Source: SMWC01 sp964466315 (lineage in GTDB: Bacteria > Pseudomonadota > Gammaproteobacteria > Steroidobacterales > Rariloculaceae). Taken from it: a DNA stretch of 64,000 bases. Below are positions 26,251 through 34,249 of the stretch, piece by piece. Location: the NCBI GenBank assembly GCA_964466315.1, contig CAYXNS010000001.1:1-64000 (forward strand), read 5' to 3'. The notes below the pieces were generated by a model. That model saw only the letters and a list, made by a program, of their open reading frames with translations. It did no database searches and had not been told where the DNA came from. Both the position numbers and the translations under genes were made by a program. Each line of letters begins with the position of its first letter. Within the stretch, counting starts at the first letter, position 1.

Positions 26251-28149
26251 TCAGGCGCTACGCTTCAGTTCGCATTTCTTGAGATGAATCAGCAGCAGGG
26301 ACATGGCCGCCGGCGTCATCCCCGAGATCCGGCTCGCCTGGCCGATGCTCATCGGCCGGATACGCTCGAGCTTTTCGCGCACTTCGTTCGAAAGACCCGT
26401 GACGGCAGCGTAGTCGAAGTCTGTGGGCAATTCGGCCGTCAAGTGCTTGCGCTGGCGTTCTATTTCGCTAGTCTGCCGCTCGATATAACCGTGATAACGA
26501 GCCTGAATCTCGAGTTGCTGGGCGACCTGCGTACTAACCTCGTCGATGAGTTCCGCGTAACCGTCCACCGATCCGACGCGTGCCAGCGTAACGATGTCCT
26601 CGTAGTGCATTTCGGGTCGCCGTAGCAAATCGTAGGCGGACACGTCCCGGCTCAGAACACCGATATCGCTATCCTGCGGCACATCCGCCGGACGAACCAC
26701 GATTCCGCCGAGCCGCTCAGTTTCCTTATCTATGACGTCTCGCTTCGTCGCGAACACGTGCCAACGTTCATCGTCCACGACTCCGAGTTCCCTGCCCTTC
26801 GGCGTTAGGCGCAGGTCCGCGTTGTCCTCACGCAGGGACAGACGATACTCCGCACGGGAAGTGAACATGCGGTACGGCTCGGCCGTTCCGCATGTGATGA
26901 GGTCGTCGATCAACACACCGATATAAGCCTCATCCCGTTGCGGATACCACGGCTCACGACCGCTGACCGACAGCGCAGCGTTGACGCCGGCGACGAGGCC
27001 CTGTGCCGCCGCCTCCTCATAGCCCGTCGTACCGTTGATTTGGCCGGCGAAGTAAAGACCCGCGATCGCCTTAGTCTCGAGGCTTCCGAGAAGATCGCGC
27101 GGATTGAAGAAGTCGTACTCAATCGCGTAGCCCGGCCGCGTAATCCTCGCGTTCTCGAACCCCTTGATCGAACGGACAAACTCATGCTGCACGTCGAACG
27201 GCAGACTCGTCGAGATTCCGTTCGGATAGATCTCATCGGTCTCGAGACCCTCGGGCTCAACGAATATCTGGTGTGAGTCCTTGTCGGCAAAGCGCACGAC
27301 CTTGTCTTCTATCGATGGACAATAACGTGGCCCAGTGCCTTCGATGGCCCCGGTGAACATCGGCGAACGGTCGAGACTTCCGAGGATGATCTCATGCGTT
27401 CTCGGCGTCGTATGAGTGATATGACAGGGAATTTGCCGAGGATGTTTAGCCCGTGTACCGAGAAAGGAAAAAACCGGTGTTGGGACATCCCCAGGCTGTA
27501 GCTGCATACGAGTGTAGTCGAGACTGCGGCCATCTATTCGAGGTGGCGTCCCGGTCTTGAGCCGACCGACGGCCAGATCGAGCTCTCTGAGCCGCCGTGC
27601 TAACGTCATCGCGGCCGGGTCGCCCATACGCCCACCCGCAGAGCGCTTCTCGCCCACATGAATCTGGCCTGCGAGGAATGTACCGACCGTGAGCACGACC
27701 TTCGGCGCCATAATCTCTATGCCGGAAGAAGTGACGACGCCGCGGAGACGATCACCGGCCAGCAGCAAATCGTCGATGCCCTGCTGCAGCAACGTCAGGC
27801 ATGGCTGCGCCTCCAGGATTCGGCGGATGGCTTGACGGTAGAGGACGCGGTCGGCCTGCGCACGTGTCGCGCGAACCGCCGGCCCCTTGCGTGAGTTCAG
27901 CGTCCGGAAATGGATACCCGCGCGGTCGATAGCGCGCGCCATCGCACCACCGAGCGCATCGACCTCCTTGGCGAGATGACCCTTGCCGATACCGCCGATA
28001 GCTGGATTGCAGCTCATCTGCCCGAGCGTGTCGAGATTCTGTGTCACCAGCAGCGTATTCGCGCCCACGCGGGCAGCCGCAAGCGCTGCTTCGGTGCCCG
28101 CGTGGCCACCGCCGACGACAATGCAGTCGAATGTATCGGAGTATTTCAT
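26251..28149 (-). CDS. mnmG: tRNA uridine-34 carboxymethylaminomethyl synthesis enzyme MnmG (GidA)
   Basis: FAD-binding partner of MnmE that modifies the wobble uridine of several tRNAs. It has 632 residues from ATG 28149 (E. coli 629). A longer upstream frame to 28299 lacks conservation. GGGHAGTEAA lies at 13-22, with CNPAIGGIGKGHL and GTFLAGQIHVG further on. Normally rsmG-parA-parB follow directly; here the peptide transporter intervenes. It is divergent from the GGDEF-like gene. Confidence 0.97.
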   Translation of the reverse strand: MKYSDTFDCIVVGGGHAGTEAALAAARVGANTLLVTQNLDTLGQMSCNPAIGGIGKGHLAKEVDALGGAMARAIDRAGIHFRTLNSRKGPAVRATRAQADRVLYRQAIRRILEAQPCLTLLQQGIDDLLLAGDRLRGVVTSSGIEIMAPKVVLTVGTFLAGQIHVGEKRSAGGRMGDPAAMTLARRLRELDLAVGRLKTGTPPRIDGRSLDYTRMQLQPGDVPTPVFSFLGTRAKHPRQIPCHITHTTPRTHEIILGSLDRSPMFTGAIEGTGPRYCPSIEDKVVRFADKDSHQIFVEPEGLETDEIYPNGISTSLPFDVQHEFVRSIKGFENARITRPGYAIEYDFFNPRDLLGSLETKAIAGLYFAGQINGTTGYEEAAAQGLVAGVNAALSVSGREPWYPQRDEAYIGVLIDDLITCGTAEPYRMFTSRAEYRLSLREDNADLRLTPKGRELGVVDDERWHVFATKRDVIDKETERLGGIVVRPADVPQDSDIGVLSRDVSAYDLLRRPEMHYEDIVTLARVGSVDGYAELIDEVSTQVAQQLEIQARYHGYIERQTSEIERQRKHLTAELPTDFDYAAVTGLSNEVREKLERIRPMSIGQASRISGMTPAAMSLLLIHLKKCELKRSA

Positions 28150-28304
28150 GATTTTCTGTCCGTGGAGTGGGATTTTAGGGCGATTCCTGCTCTCCCGGCT
28201 AGCAACCGCGAGAAATTGCTTGGCTGAACATAACGAAATTAATTCGCTCTCGAAAAACTTATGTAAAGGTTTTGGCTCCAAATTCGGGAGCAACGTCACT
28301 GATC

Positions 28305-28961
28305 ATGGCGAACAGTGCGTGCAGGATATTGCTCTCTACCGTTGTATCGAAGGTTCCAGTGACTGCTTTCCCGTCTCACAACGAACCCCCAGAAATTATT
28401 GCGGACAATGTGGATCTCGATCCGCTCACGGGAACATTAACTCGGCAAGCCTTCTTCCAGCGATTAATAGATCGAGCGGCTGCCGCGAACACCAAGGCAC
28501 ATACATTCGCCATTTGTCTTGTCAACGCTGATCAACTCAAGAATGTAAATCTATCGCACGGTCAACAGACCGGCGACCAAGTGCTCACACAACTCACGCG
28601 TCGAATTCGTTTAGACCTAGCTGTCACGCTATCCGATACACAGGAAATCGATCTCTGTCGCTACGACGGCAATGGATTTGCATTGCTCATACCCGATTCG
28701 GATCTCGAACAGGCGTCCGAAGCGGCAGAGAGCTTCCGGCGTGCGATCAGCGAGACCGAGATCCAGCGTGGCTTACGGGTCACCGTCTCCGTCGGTGTCT
28801 CTCAGTACCGTCTCTGGGAATCGGCGGAAGATACTCTCTCACGCGCCGAGCACGCTTTGCATCTTGCGAAACAGTTCGGGCGCGACCGCGTCGAGGTGGC
28901 CGCGAGCCCCAAGTCCAGGGCAGAAGTTGCCGAAGTCATTCCCATAGACAGGCCTGCTTAG
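28305..28961 (+). CDS. GGDEF-fold protein with a degenerate active site
   Basis: A 218-residue protein (ATG 28305) with no transmembrane segment or other sensor domain visible. The C-terminal ~165 residues follow the diguanylate cyclase fold: DPLTGTLTRQAFFQRL, the NADQLKNVNLSHGQQTGDQVL helix region, VTVSVGVSQY and a final AEHALHLAKQFGRDRV. The signature loop reads RYDGNGFALL where an active enzyme has RYGGDEFALL, so c-di-GMP synthesis is not expected. It may bind nucleotide or act as a receptor or scaffold. It is divergent from mnmG (155 bp between starts). Confidence 0.8.
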   Translation: MANSACRILLSTVVSKVPVTAFPSHNEPPEIIADNVDLDPLTGTLTRQAFFQRLIDRAAAANTKAHTFAICLVNADQLKNVNLSHGQQTGDQVLTQLTRRIRLDLAVTLSDTQEIDLCRYDGNGFALLIPDSDLEQASEAAESFRRAISETEIQRGLRVTVSVGVSQYRLWESAEDTLSRAEHALHLAKQFGRDRVEVAASPKSRAEVAEVIPIDRPA

Positions 28962-29019
28962 TCAACCTACAGGCGCGGCAGCGATTCGCTTGAACCGCTG
29001 CCGCTACATGCTCAGACGT

Positions 29020-31131
29020 CTATCTTGCGAGCGGGTCGGGTCTGACCTGGAAATGCACCACGAGTGGCCGGGTCCCCTGGCCGCCTTCTTTCAGCCACGG
29101 CGTGCGATCGCCACTCGGCACCCAGAGGCCGCGGCCCTTCCAGCCCGTATCCGGGTCGTCGATACGGCCATCGAAGCCCTTGCTGTAGAAGCCCAGCGGA
29201 TAGGGAATGCGCATCGTGATGAACTCGCCGTCGACGAGTGCGTGCACGCCGTCGAATAGATTCGCTGTCGACATCGGTACGTTGTCGCCGAGTCCCAACG
29301 AATTGCGCTGATCGACCCAGCTGTAGTAGCTCGACTCCACGCTGTACTCGGGCAGCTCGGAGAACCCCGGTCCCGGATAGCGATGGAACGTCCAGCCCTC
29401 TGGACAATGATCGCCCGTCGCGGTCGGGCCGTTGAGCGGCCCTTCGCATTTTTTTCGATCGAATTCGCCGAGGTGGCCACTGCCCAGGGACACCCAGACG
29501 ACACCATTGCGGTCGATGTCCGCGCCGCGCGAGCCGAAGCCCGGTAGCGGGATGTTATAGACCTCGGCAAGTGCCGTATCCGGAGGGTTCGAGCCGGGGG
29601 CCAGGCGGATGATTTTGCCGGGGTAAGAGAAGCTCGTCGTACCCCAGACGGAGCCATCGGCAGGACTCGGCATGATCGCATAATAGCCGGCGGAGATGCG
29701 CGTATCGAGATTCGGATCCATTGGCTCGCCGGGCTCGGTCCATTCGTCGCGCTGCCCGTTGCCGTTGGTATCGAGAATCAGCGGAGCCCAACCGACGGCC
29801 GCTTCCACGTCACCGGTCTCGTCAAACAAGTCAGTGTTGAACCAGCCTACGACGTCATTGCCACCACTCGTCCAGAGCGTGTTGTCCTCATCCTCCGCGA
29901 ACTGCAGATGATGTGTCGAGTAGCAGGTGTCGATGAATGTGTACTCTTCGGTCTCAGGCTCGTAGACGGCTAGATTCCGGTTCGTCCGCTCGGTCGGGAA
30001 AAGCTGCGCCGATGGATGATCGGAGCCTTCCCTGCAGTAATCCGGGTTGCTCGGACCACGCACCCGCGCCGTATACCAGACCCTGCCTTTGTGATCGAAC
30101 ATCGGGTTGTGAGCATTCGCCTGGCTATCCCAGATACGCTCCTCGCCCCAATACGGCGACGCCCGCACGATGGGCGCGGTGTTCGTCGTCGGCGTATCAG
30201 CATCTCGAACCGGGGCACGGAAAGTCACAGCCGTATTCGCGACAGGATCGAGAATCGGGAAGTTGTCGGTGCTGAGTTCCGGCGCGCCGTAGATCTTGCC
30301 GTAGGGGTTGAGCGTCGGGTTACGCCTGTCTGTCGATGACAGGTCGTGCAGATAGGACTTCGGATCGGCCCAATCCCTCACGGTCGCGACGACGTTTCGC
30401 TCGATGCCCTGCGGCCGTTCCGGTATCCATGACGGTATTTCACCGGCCGCAATGCGATCGGTCCAATCGGCCAGATGTTGAAACGGCACGCCACCAAGTC
30501 TACCGGCAAGCGGATTGATCATTTGTGAGGCAGCCTGGCCAGACTGCACCCTGCGTACCCACGCATCCTGTGAATTCTCAAACTCACCGAGCACCTCGGG
30601 AATCGTGCGCGTCGCGAGATTGCCGAGCTGGTGACAACCGACACAGGTCTGGTTCTTCATGATGCCCAGATACTCGTTCAAACCACCCGGCACGTGGCCG
30701 AGATCGCTCTCGTTGGGCAGGTGCATCATCGCGTACCATGCCGCGGCAGGATAGACTTCGGCGGCAACCGCCTCATTGGGAGCGATTACTGCGGTCAGGT
30801 CGACGACACTGCCGCGCTCGCCCGCAACCTTTTCGGAGTCGGCAAGTCCGTAGCCGCGCACCCAGAGTTCGTAGTCTGCTTCGGGTAGATCCGGCACGAG
30901 ATACCGGCCCTCGTCGTCAGTTACGACAATCTTTGCAAAGAACGTATCGAAGTCACCAGTCTCGGCGATGACCCAGACACCCGCTTCGGGCCCGTCCGCA
31001 CTCGTGACGACACCGCCGACGTCGTCGGAGTCGACCGGAACCGCATTTCCCTGCGAGTTCGCCAGCATTGACCACACGAGCATCGGAAGAAATACAGTGA
31101 TTGCCGCCCAACGGCTGTTCGCTATCTTCAT
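29020..31131 (-). CDS. secreted single-haem protein with carboxypeptidase-regulatory-like and propeller-like regions
   Basis: A 703-residue exported protein from ATG 31131, which has GGAG eight bases upstream. A signal peptide (about 1-27, ITVFLPMLVWSMLANS) is followed by a carboxypeptidase-regulatory-like beta-sandwich at about 38-115 (GVWVIAETGDF, DEGRYLVPDLPEADYELWVRG). A CVGCH haem-c motif is at 163-167. The remaining ~500 residues contain repeated Trp/Gly/Asp-rich strands (DHKGRVWYTARV, DNTLWTSGG, ADGSVWGTTSF, RNGVVWVSLGSG) suggesting a beta-propeller like streptogramin-lyase or NHL folds. A periplasmic redox or binding role is inferred; the substrate is unknown. A 24-codon ORF precedes it on the same strand. 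Confidence 0.75.
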   Translation of the reverse strand: MKIANSRWAAITVFLPMLVWSMLANSQGNAVPVDSDDVGGVVTSADGPEAGVWVIAETGDFDTFFAKIVVTDDEGRYLVPDLPEADYELWVRGYGLADSEKVAGERGSVVDLTAVIAPNEAVAAEVYPAAAWYAMMHLPNESDLGHVPGGLNEYLGIMKNQTCVGCHQLGNLATRTIPEVLGEFENSQDAWVRRVQSGQAASQMINPLAGRLGGVPFQHLADWTDRIAAGEIPSWIPERPQGIERNVVATVRDWADPKSYLHDLSSTDRRNPTLNPYGKIYGAPELSTDNFPILDPVANTAVTFRAPVRDADTPTTNTAPIVRASPYWGEERIWDSQANAHNPMFDHKGRVWYTARVRGPSNPDYCREGSDHPSAQLFPTERTNRNLAVYEPETEEYTFIDTCYSTHHLQFAEDEDNTLWTSGGNDVVGWFNTDLFDETGDVEAAVGWAPLILDTNGNGQRDEWTEPGEPMDPNLDTRISAGYYAIMPSPADGSVWGTTSFSYPGKIIRLAPGSNPPDTALAEVYNIPLPGFGSRGADIDRNGVVWVSLGSGHLGEFDRKKCEGPLNGPTATGDHCPEGWTFHRYPGPGFSELPEYSVESSYYSWVDQRNSLGLGDNVPMSTANLFDGVHALVDGEFITMRIPYPLGFYSKGFDGRIDDPDTGWKGRGLWVPSGDRTPWLKEGGQGTRPLVVHFQVRPDPLAR

Positions 31132-31218
31132 ATTGGTACTCCGGTTATTTCCCCGTCTGTTAGCGGACTCGGCAATCCTGGTGCTTCCGGGATTCAGCAC
31201 GACCGCGTTCGAATTCTT

Positions 31219-31293
31219 CTAGTGCGTGTAGTTGTACTCGGCAAGGTCCCCGATGACGCGATGGAATGAGCGCCCGTACAGACATCTATGCAT
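31219..31293 (-). CDS. 24-residue small ORF upstream of the haem protein gene
   Basis: ATG at 31293 is preceded four bases upstream by GGAGGG, the best ribosome binding site in this neighbourhood. The product begins MHRCLYGR and ends AEYNYTH, stop TAG at 31219-31221. It lies 87 bp before the haem-protein start and in the same direction. It could be a leader peptide controlling that gene, a free small protein, or a precursor peptide. I do not recognise it. No signal or membrane segment is present. The call rests on the ribosome site and position only. Confidence 0.4.
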   Translation of the reverse strand: MHRCLYGRSFHRVIGDLAEYNYTH

Positions 31294-31457
31294 GTTGCCC
31301 TCCCCGCGTTACTGGACCCGGCAGGATGGCCGTCTGCCGATCGGATGCACCATATTATAGGCCAAGAATCAGCTGAGTCCTTATCCCGCTGCGGGCCCGA
31401 TCTGGTTAGAATTCAGTATCTAACGACTCGCGAAGCACGAGTAGGGAGATCGAGAGC

Positions 31458-32687
31458 ATGAGAATAACGAACGACACGGCTTCGACGGCCGTGACCCTAG
31501 CCATTCTGGCGTTGACGCCCATACTCGTCACCGGCCAACCAGACCTTCCAAGAGATGGTGACGACCGGCCGATTCTGGGTGAACTGTCGCGCACGCCGCT
31601 CGAACGATACTCCACGAGCCCACCGGGCGTAACGGTCCAGATGATCCTGACGGGCCTCGACGTTATCTGGGGCCTCGAGTTCGCGCCCGATGGCCGGCTT
31701 TTTCTTACGGAAAAAGCCGGCCGCATTCGCGTGGTCAACCCTGGACAGGGGCTCGATTCCACACCCTGGGCAACGCTCGACAATGTCAACGCTGAAATAC
31801 GCGAACGCGGCCTTTTCGGCCTCGCGCTTCACCCAGAATTTCCGGACGAGCCGTGGATCTACGTCATGTACGCCTACGATATCGGCGGCGACCGGACGAC
31901 AAACCGCGTGAGCCGTTTTCGCGAAGTCAACGGCCGTGGTGTGCGCGAAGAGATCATCCTTGACGATATCCCCGGTGCGACGACACACAATGGCGGTCGT
32001 CTGCGCTTCGGCCCCGACGGCATGCTCTATATCGGTACGGGTGACGCCCGCGACCGCCGTCGGGCACAGAACCTCGAGAATCTCGGTGGCAGCATTCTGC
32101 GGCTCGAACCCGACGGCGACATCCCGAGGGACAACCCCTGGCCCGACAACCCGATCTGGGCATACGGATTCCGCAACCCCACGGGCATAGCGTTTCGCCC
32201 CAGCGATGGCGCACTCTTCGTCGCGGACCACGGCCCGACCGTCGAGTGGGAGCCAAGGATAGGCGCCTACGACGAGATCAACATCGTCGAGAGGGGTGCC
32301 AACTACGGCTGGCCGGTCGTGGTCGGTGCAGCCGGTGAGGCGGGTTATGTAGATCCGATCCTGTCATGGATACCGTCCGTACCGCCCGGCGATCTCCTCT
32401 TCCACAACGGCGATCTCTTCTTGAGTACGCTGTGGTCGGAGGCGTTGATCAGAATTCAGTTCGACGATTCCACCGATCCCAATCGCGTGACTAGCGTCGA
32501 GCGCTGGTTCAACAGCCAAGTCTGGCGCGACGGCGTACTCCCAGAGTCCGTCTACGGCCGCCTCCGGGCCCTGGCCGTGGGGCCGGACGGTGCGCTGTAT
32601 CTCGGGACGACGAATCGCGACGGGCGCCTGGACCCAGGGCCGGATGACGACCGGTTGTTGCGGATCGTGATTGAAGATGGCGGTTAG
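31458..32687 (+). CDS. PQQ-dependent aldose sugar dehydrogenase-like protein (GSDH/YliI family)
   Basis: Predicted periplasmic six-bladed beta-propeller dehydrogenase, 409 residues, with a signal peptide of about 28 residues (TLAILALTPILVTG). Family features are GLEFAPDGRLFLTEKAGRI, RGLFGLALHPEF, HNGGRLRFGPDGMLYIGTGD (catalytic His region), YGFRNPTGIAF and ADHGP.....YDEINIV.RGANYGWP. Related enzymes oxidise aldoses with bound PQQ; whether this one does is unproven, and no PQQ synthesis genes are in the window. It is divergent from the small ORF/haem-protein unit, which suggests a shared periplasmic role. Confidence 0.88.
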   Translation: MRITNDTASTAVTLAILALTPILVTGQPDLPRDGDDRPILGELSRTPLERYSTSPPGVTVQMILTGLDVIWGLEFAPDGRLFLTEKAGRIRVVNPGQGLDSTPWATLDNVNAEIRERGLFGLALHPEFPDEPWIYVMYAYDIGGDRTTNRVSRFREVNGRGVREEIILDDIPGATTHNGGRLRFGPDGMLYIGTGDARDRRRAQNLENLGGSILRLEPDGDIPRDNPWPDNPIWAYGFRNPTGIAFRPSDGALFVADHGPTVEWEPRIGAYDEINIVERGANYGWPVVVGAAGEAGYVDPILSWIPSVPPGDLLFHNGDLFLSTLWSEALIRIQFDDSTDPNRVTSVERWFNSQVWRDGVLPESVYGRLRALAVGPDGALYLGTTNRDGRLDPGPDDDRLLRIVIEDGG

Positions 32688-32843
32688 CCGTAAACTCAGC
32701 CGGTTCTAGACTATTTCCCCGAGAAAAAACCCGGCAGCTGCTTGACGGGCTTTCGGGCTCCGAATAGCCATGTCCTCTCTCACCGTTCCGATCTGCCGTA
32801 TGTTCTTGGGGCAGTTCGCGTATGCGAGTGGTGCAGTGTCGCT

Positions 32844-33089
32844 ATGGGCGCGAAAGGTAAAATGCGCAATTTAAAGGCGCTTAGGCAGGATAAGCGTGAT
32901 ATGAGACAGCGAGTTAGTCCAAGCGAGTTCTATCTGGTGGCCTTGGCAGTAGTCCGCGCAGGTTCTAGCCGGGAGGCTAGGGAGCTTCTTTGCCGGTACG
33001 AATCCGGCGATTTGAGCGCCAGCGAGCTGATCCGAATCCTTGCGAACTCGGCCATACGACCTTGTGAAGCTGGCCGGCCGACCCCATAA
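32844..33089 (+). CDS. small basic protein of unknown function, upstream of the HD hydrolase
   Basis: About 81 residues if started at ATG 32844; ATG 32865 (after AAAGG) or a frame extending to 32742 are alternatives. The N-terminus is rich in Lys and Arg (MRNLKALRQDKRDMRQR). The rest looks like a helical domain (SPSEFYLVALAVVRAG, REARELLCRYESGDLSASELIRILANS). It ends 12 bp before the Mesh1-like gene, so the two probably form an operon. Family not recognised. It may be a regulator or partner of the hydrolase. Confidence 0.5.
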   Translation: MGAKGKMRNLKALRQDKRDMRQRVSPSEFYLVALAVVRAGSSREARELLCRYESGDLSASELIRILANSAIRPCEAGRPTP

Positions 33090-33101
33090 CTATGGACGAG
33101 A

Positions 33102-33947
33102 ATGTCTGATCCCCTGTACCCCCAAGTTGAGCTGCTTCGCGCCGTCGGCTTTGCCGCTGAGAGGCATCGCTATCAGCTCCGTAAGGGCGCGGATCGGACG
33201 CCCTACATCAATCACCCTATCGCGGTGGCCGAGCTACTGGCGCAGGTAGGTGGAATCTCCGATCTGGCAACGCTCGCGGCCGCGTTGCTGCATGACACTG
33301 TAGAGGACACCAAGACTGAGCCTGACGAGATCGAGGACGCCTTCGGGGTTGAGGTCTGTGACCTGGTGGTCGAGGTGACTGACGACAAGCGGCTACCCAA
33401 GGCAGAGCGTAAGCGGCTTCAAATCGTACATGGGCCTCATCTCTCAGAAAGGGCCAGAGCGATCAAGATTGCTGACAAAACCTGCAACGTCCGTGATATC
33501 ACGCATACGCCGCCCTCCGACTGGTCGATGGAGCGAAAGATCGAATACCTGGACTGGGCGGAGAAGGTGGTTTCTGCTTGCCGAGGCGTTAACCAGCCCT
33601 TGGAGAGATATTTCGATGAAGTGCTGCGGCGAGGTCGTGACGAGCTTGAGAAACCCGCCGCGCCTGCAACTGGAGTAGGAGCAATGGTTGTTCCAGTATC
33701 ACGAATAGCCGGCGTTGGCTCATACAAGGATCGGCCTGTCGTTTGGGGCGACTCCCCTGACGGCGGTCTCGCCGCCCTCTCCATGAGAGGACCTGGCGGG
33801 AACTGGTCCAATATGAACCCGGCGCTGGCAGTTAACTCAGCCGTGCCCATGGATCGGAGCGAGTTCGCTACGACATTCGCTACCTGGTTCAAGGACGACT
33901 TAGAAACAAGCGTTTCCGCAACCCCTGAGAGCCAGCCAGGTGATTGA
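33102..33947 (+). CDS. Mesh1-like HD hydrolase (guanosine tetraphosphate hydrolase family) with unknown C-terminal domain
   Basis: A 281-residue protein. The first ~180 residues match the small alarmone hydrolase/Mesh1 family: YINHPIAVA (H38), ALLHDTVEDT (H64, D65, E68, D69), EEVTDDK-like EVTDDKRLPKAERKRLQ, and KIADKTCNVRD (D125, N129). These supply the metal and substrate ligands, so hydrolysis of (p)ppGpp or a similar 3'-phosphorylated nucleotide is likely. The last ~90 residues (GAMVVPVSRIAGVGSYKDRP...VVWGDSP...ATWFKDDLE) form an extension I do not recognise. No synthetase domain is present. It lies 12 bp after a small gene of unknown function. Confidence 0.85.
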   Translation: MSDPLYPQVELLRAVGFAAERHRYQLRKGADRTPYINHPIAVAELLAQVGGISDLATLAAALLHDTVEDTKTEPDEIEDAFGVEVCDLVVEVTDDKRLPKAERKRLQIVHGPHLSERARAIKIADKTCNVRDITHTPPSDWSMERKIEYLDWAEKVVSACRGVNQPLERYFDEVLRRGRDELEKPAAPATGVGAMVVPVSRIAGVGSYKDRPVVWGDSPDGGLAALSMRGPGGNWSNMNPALAVNSAVPMDRSEFATTFATWFKDDLETSVSATPESQPGD

Positions 33948-34025
33948 ACTACATTGGTTTGACTCTATTTCATGATCGTTGTGCAAGAGTCTGACTGAGT
34001 AAGCTCGGCTCTGAAGATAAGCCGG

Positions 34026-34184
34026 TTAGGACTCACTTTGGGCAGCGACTGCTTTGCGCTTCATCCGCTCCTGAGCCCGTCTGATCTGCACCGCAATGTT
34101 CTCGCCACTCTTCGTCGGCTTGTCCTTAAAGAGACCAAGCCATCGTTCAGCATCCCAGAGAACGACTCTCGACTCGTTCGCTTA
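34026..34184 (-). pseudogene. C-terminal gene fragment, origin unknown
   Basis: On the minus strand a frame open between two stops (34182-34184 and 34026-34028) reads 51 residues with protein-like composition: ESRVVLWDAERWLGLFKDKP, then ENIAVQIRRAQERMKRKAVA. It has no start codon until a Met near the end, so it looks like the tail of a longer gene lost upstream. I do not recognise the family. The rest of the 33948-34249 interval shows nothing I can call. Confidence 0.35.
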
Positions 34185-34249
34185 GTCGTCTAATTAAAGC
34201 GGTTTTTTTGGCATCTCTGGGACGCTCTGGGCCCTCCCTGGACGCAGGG

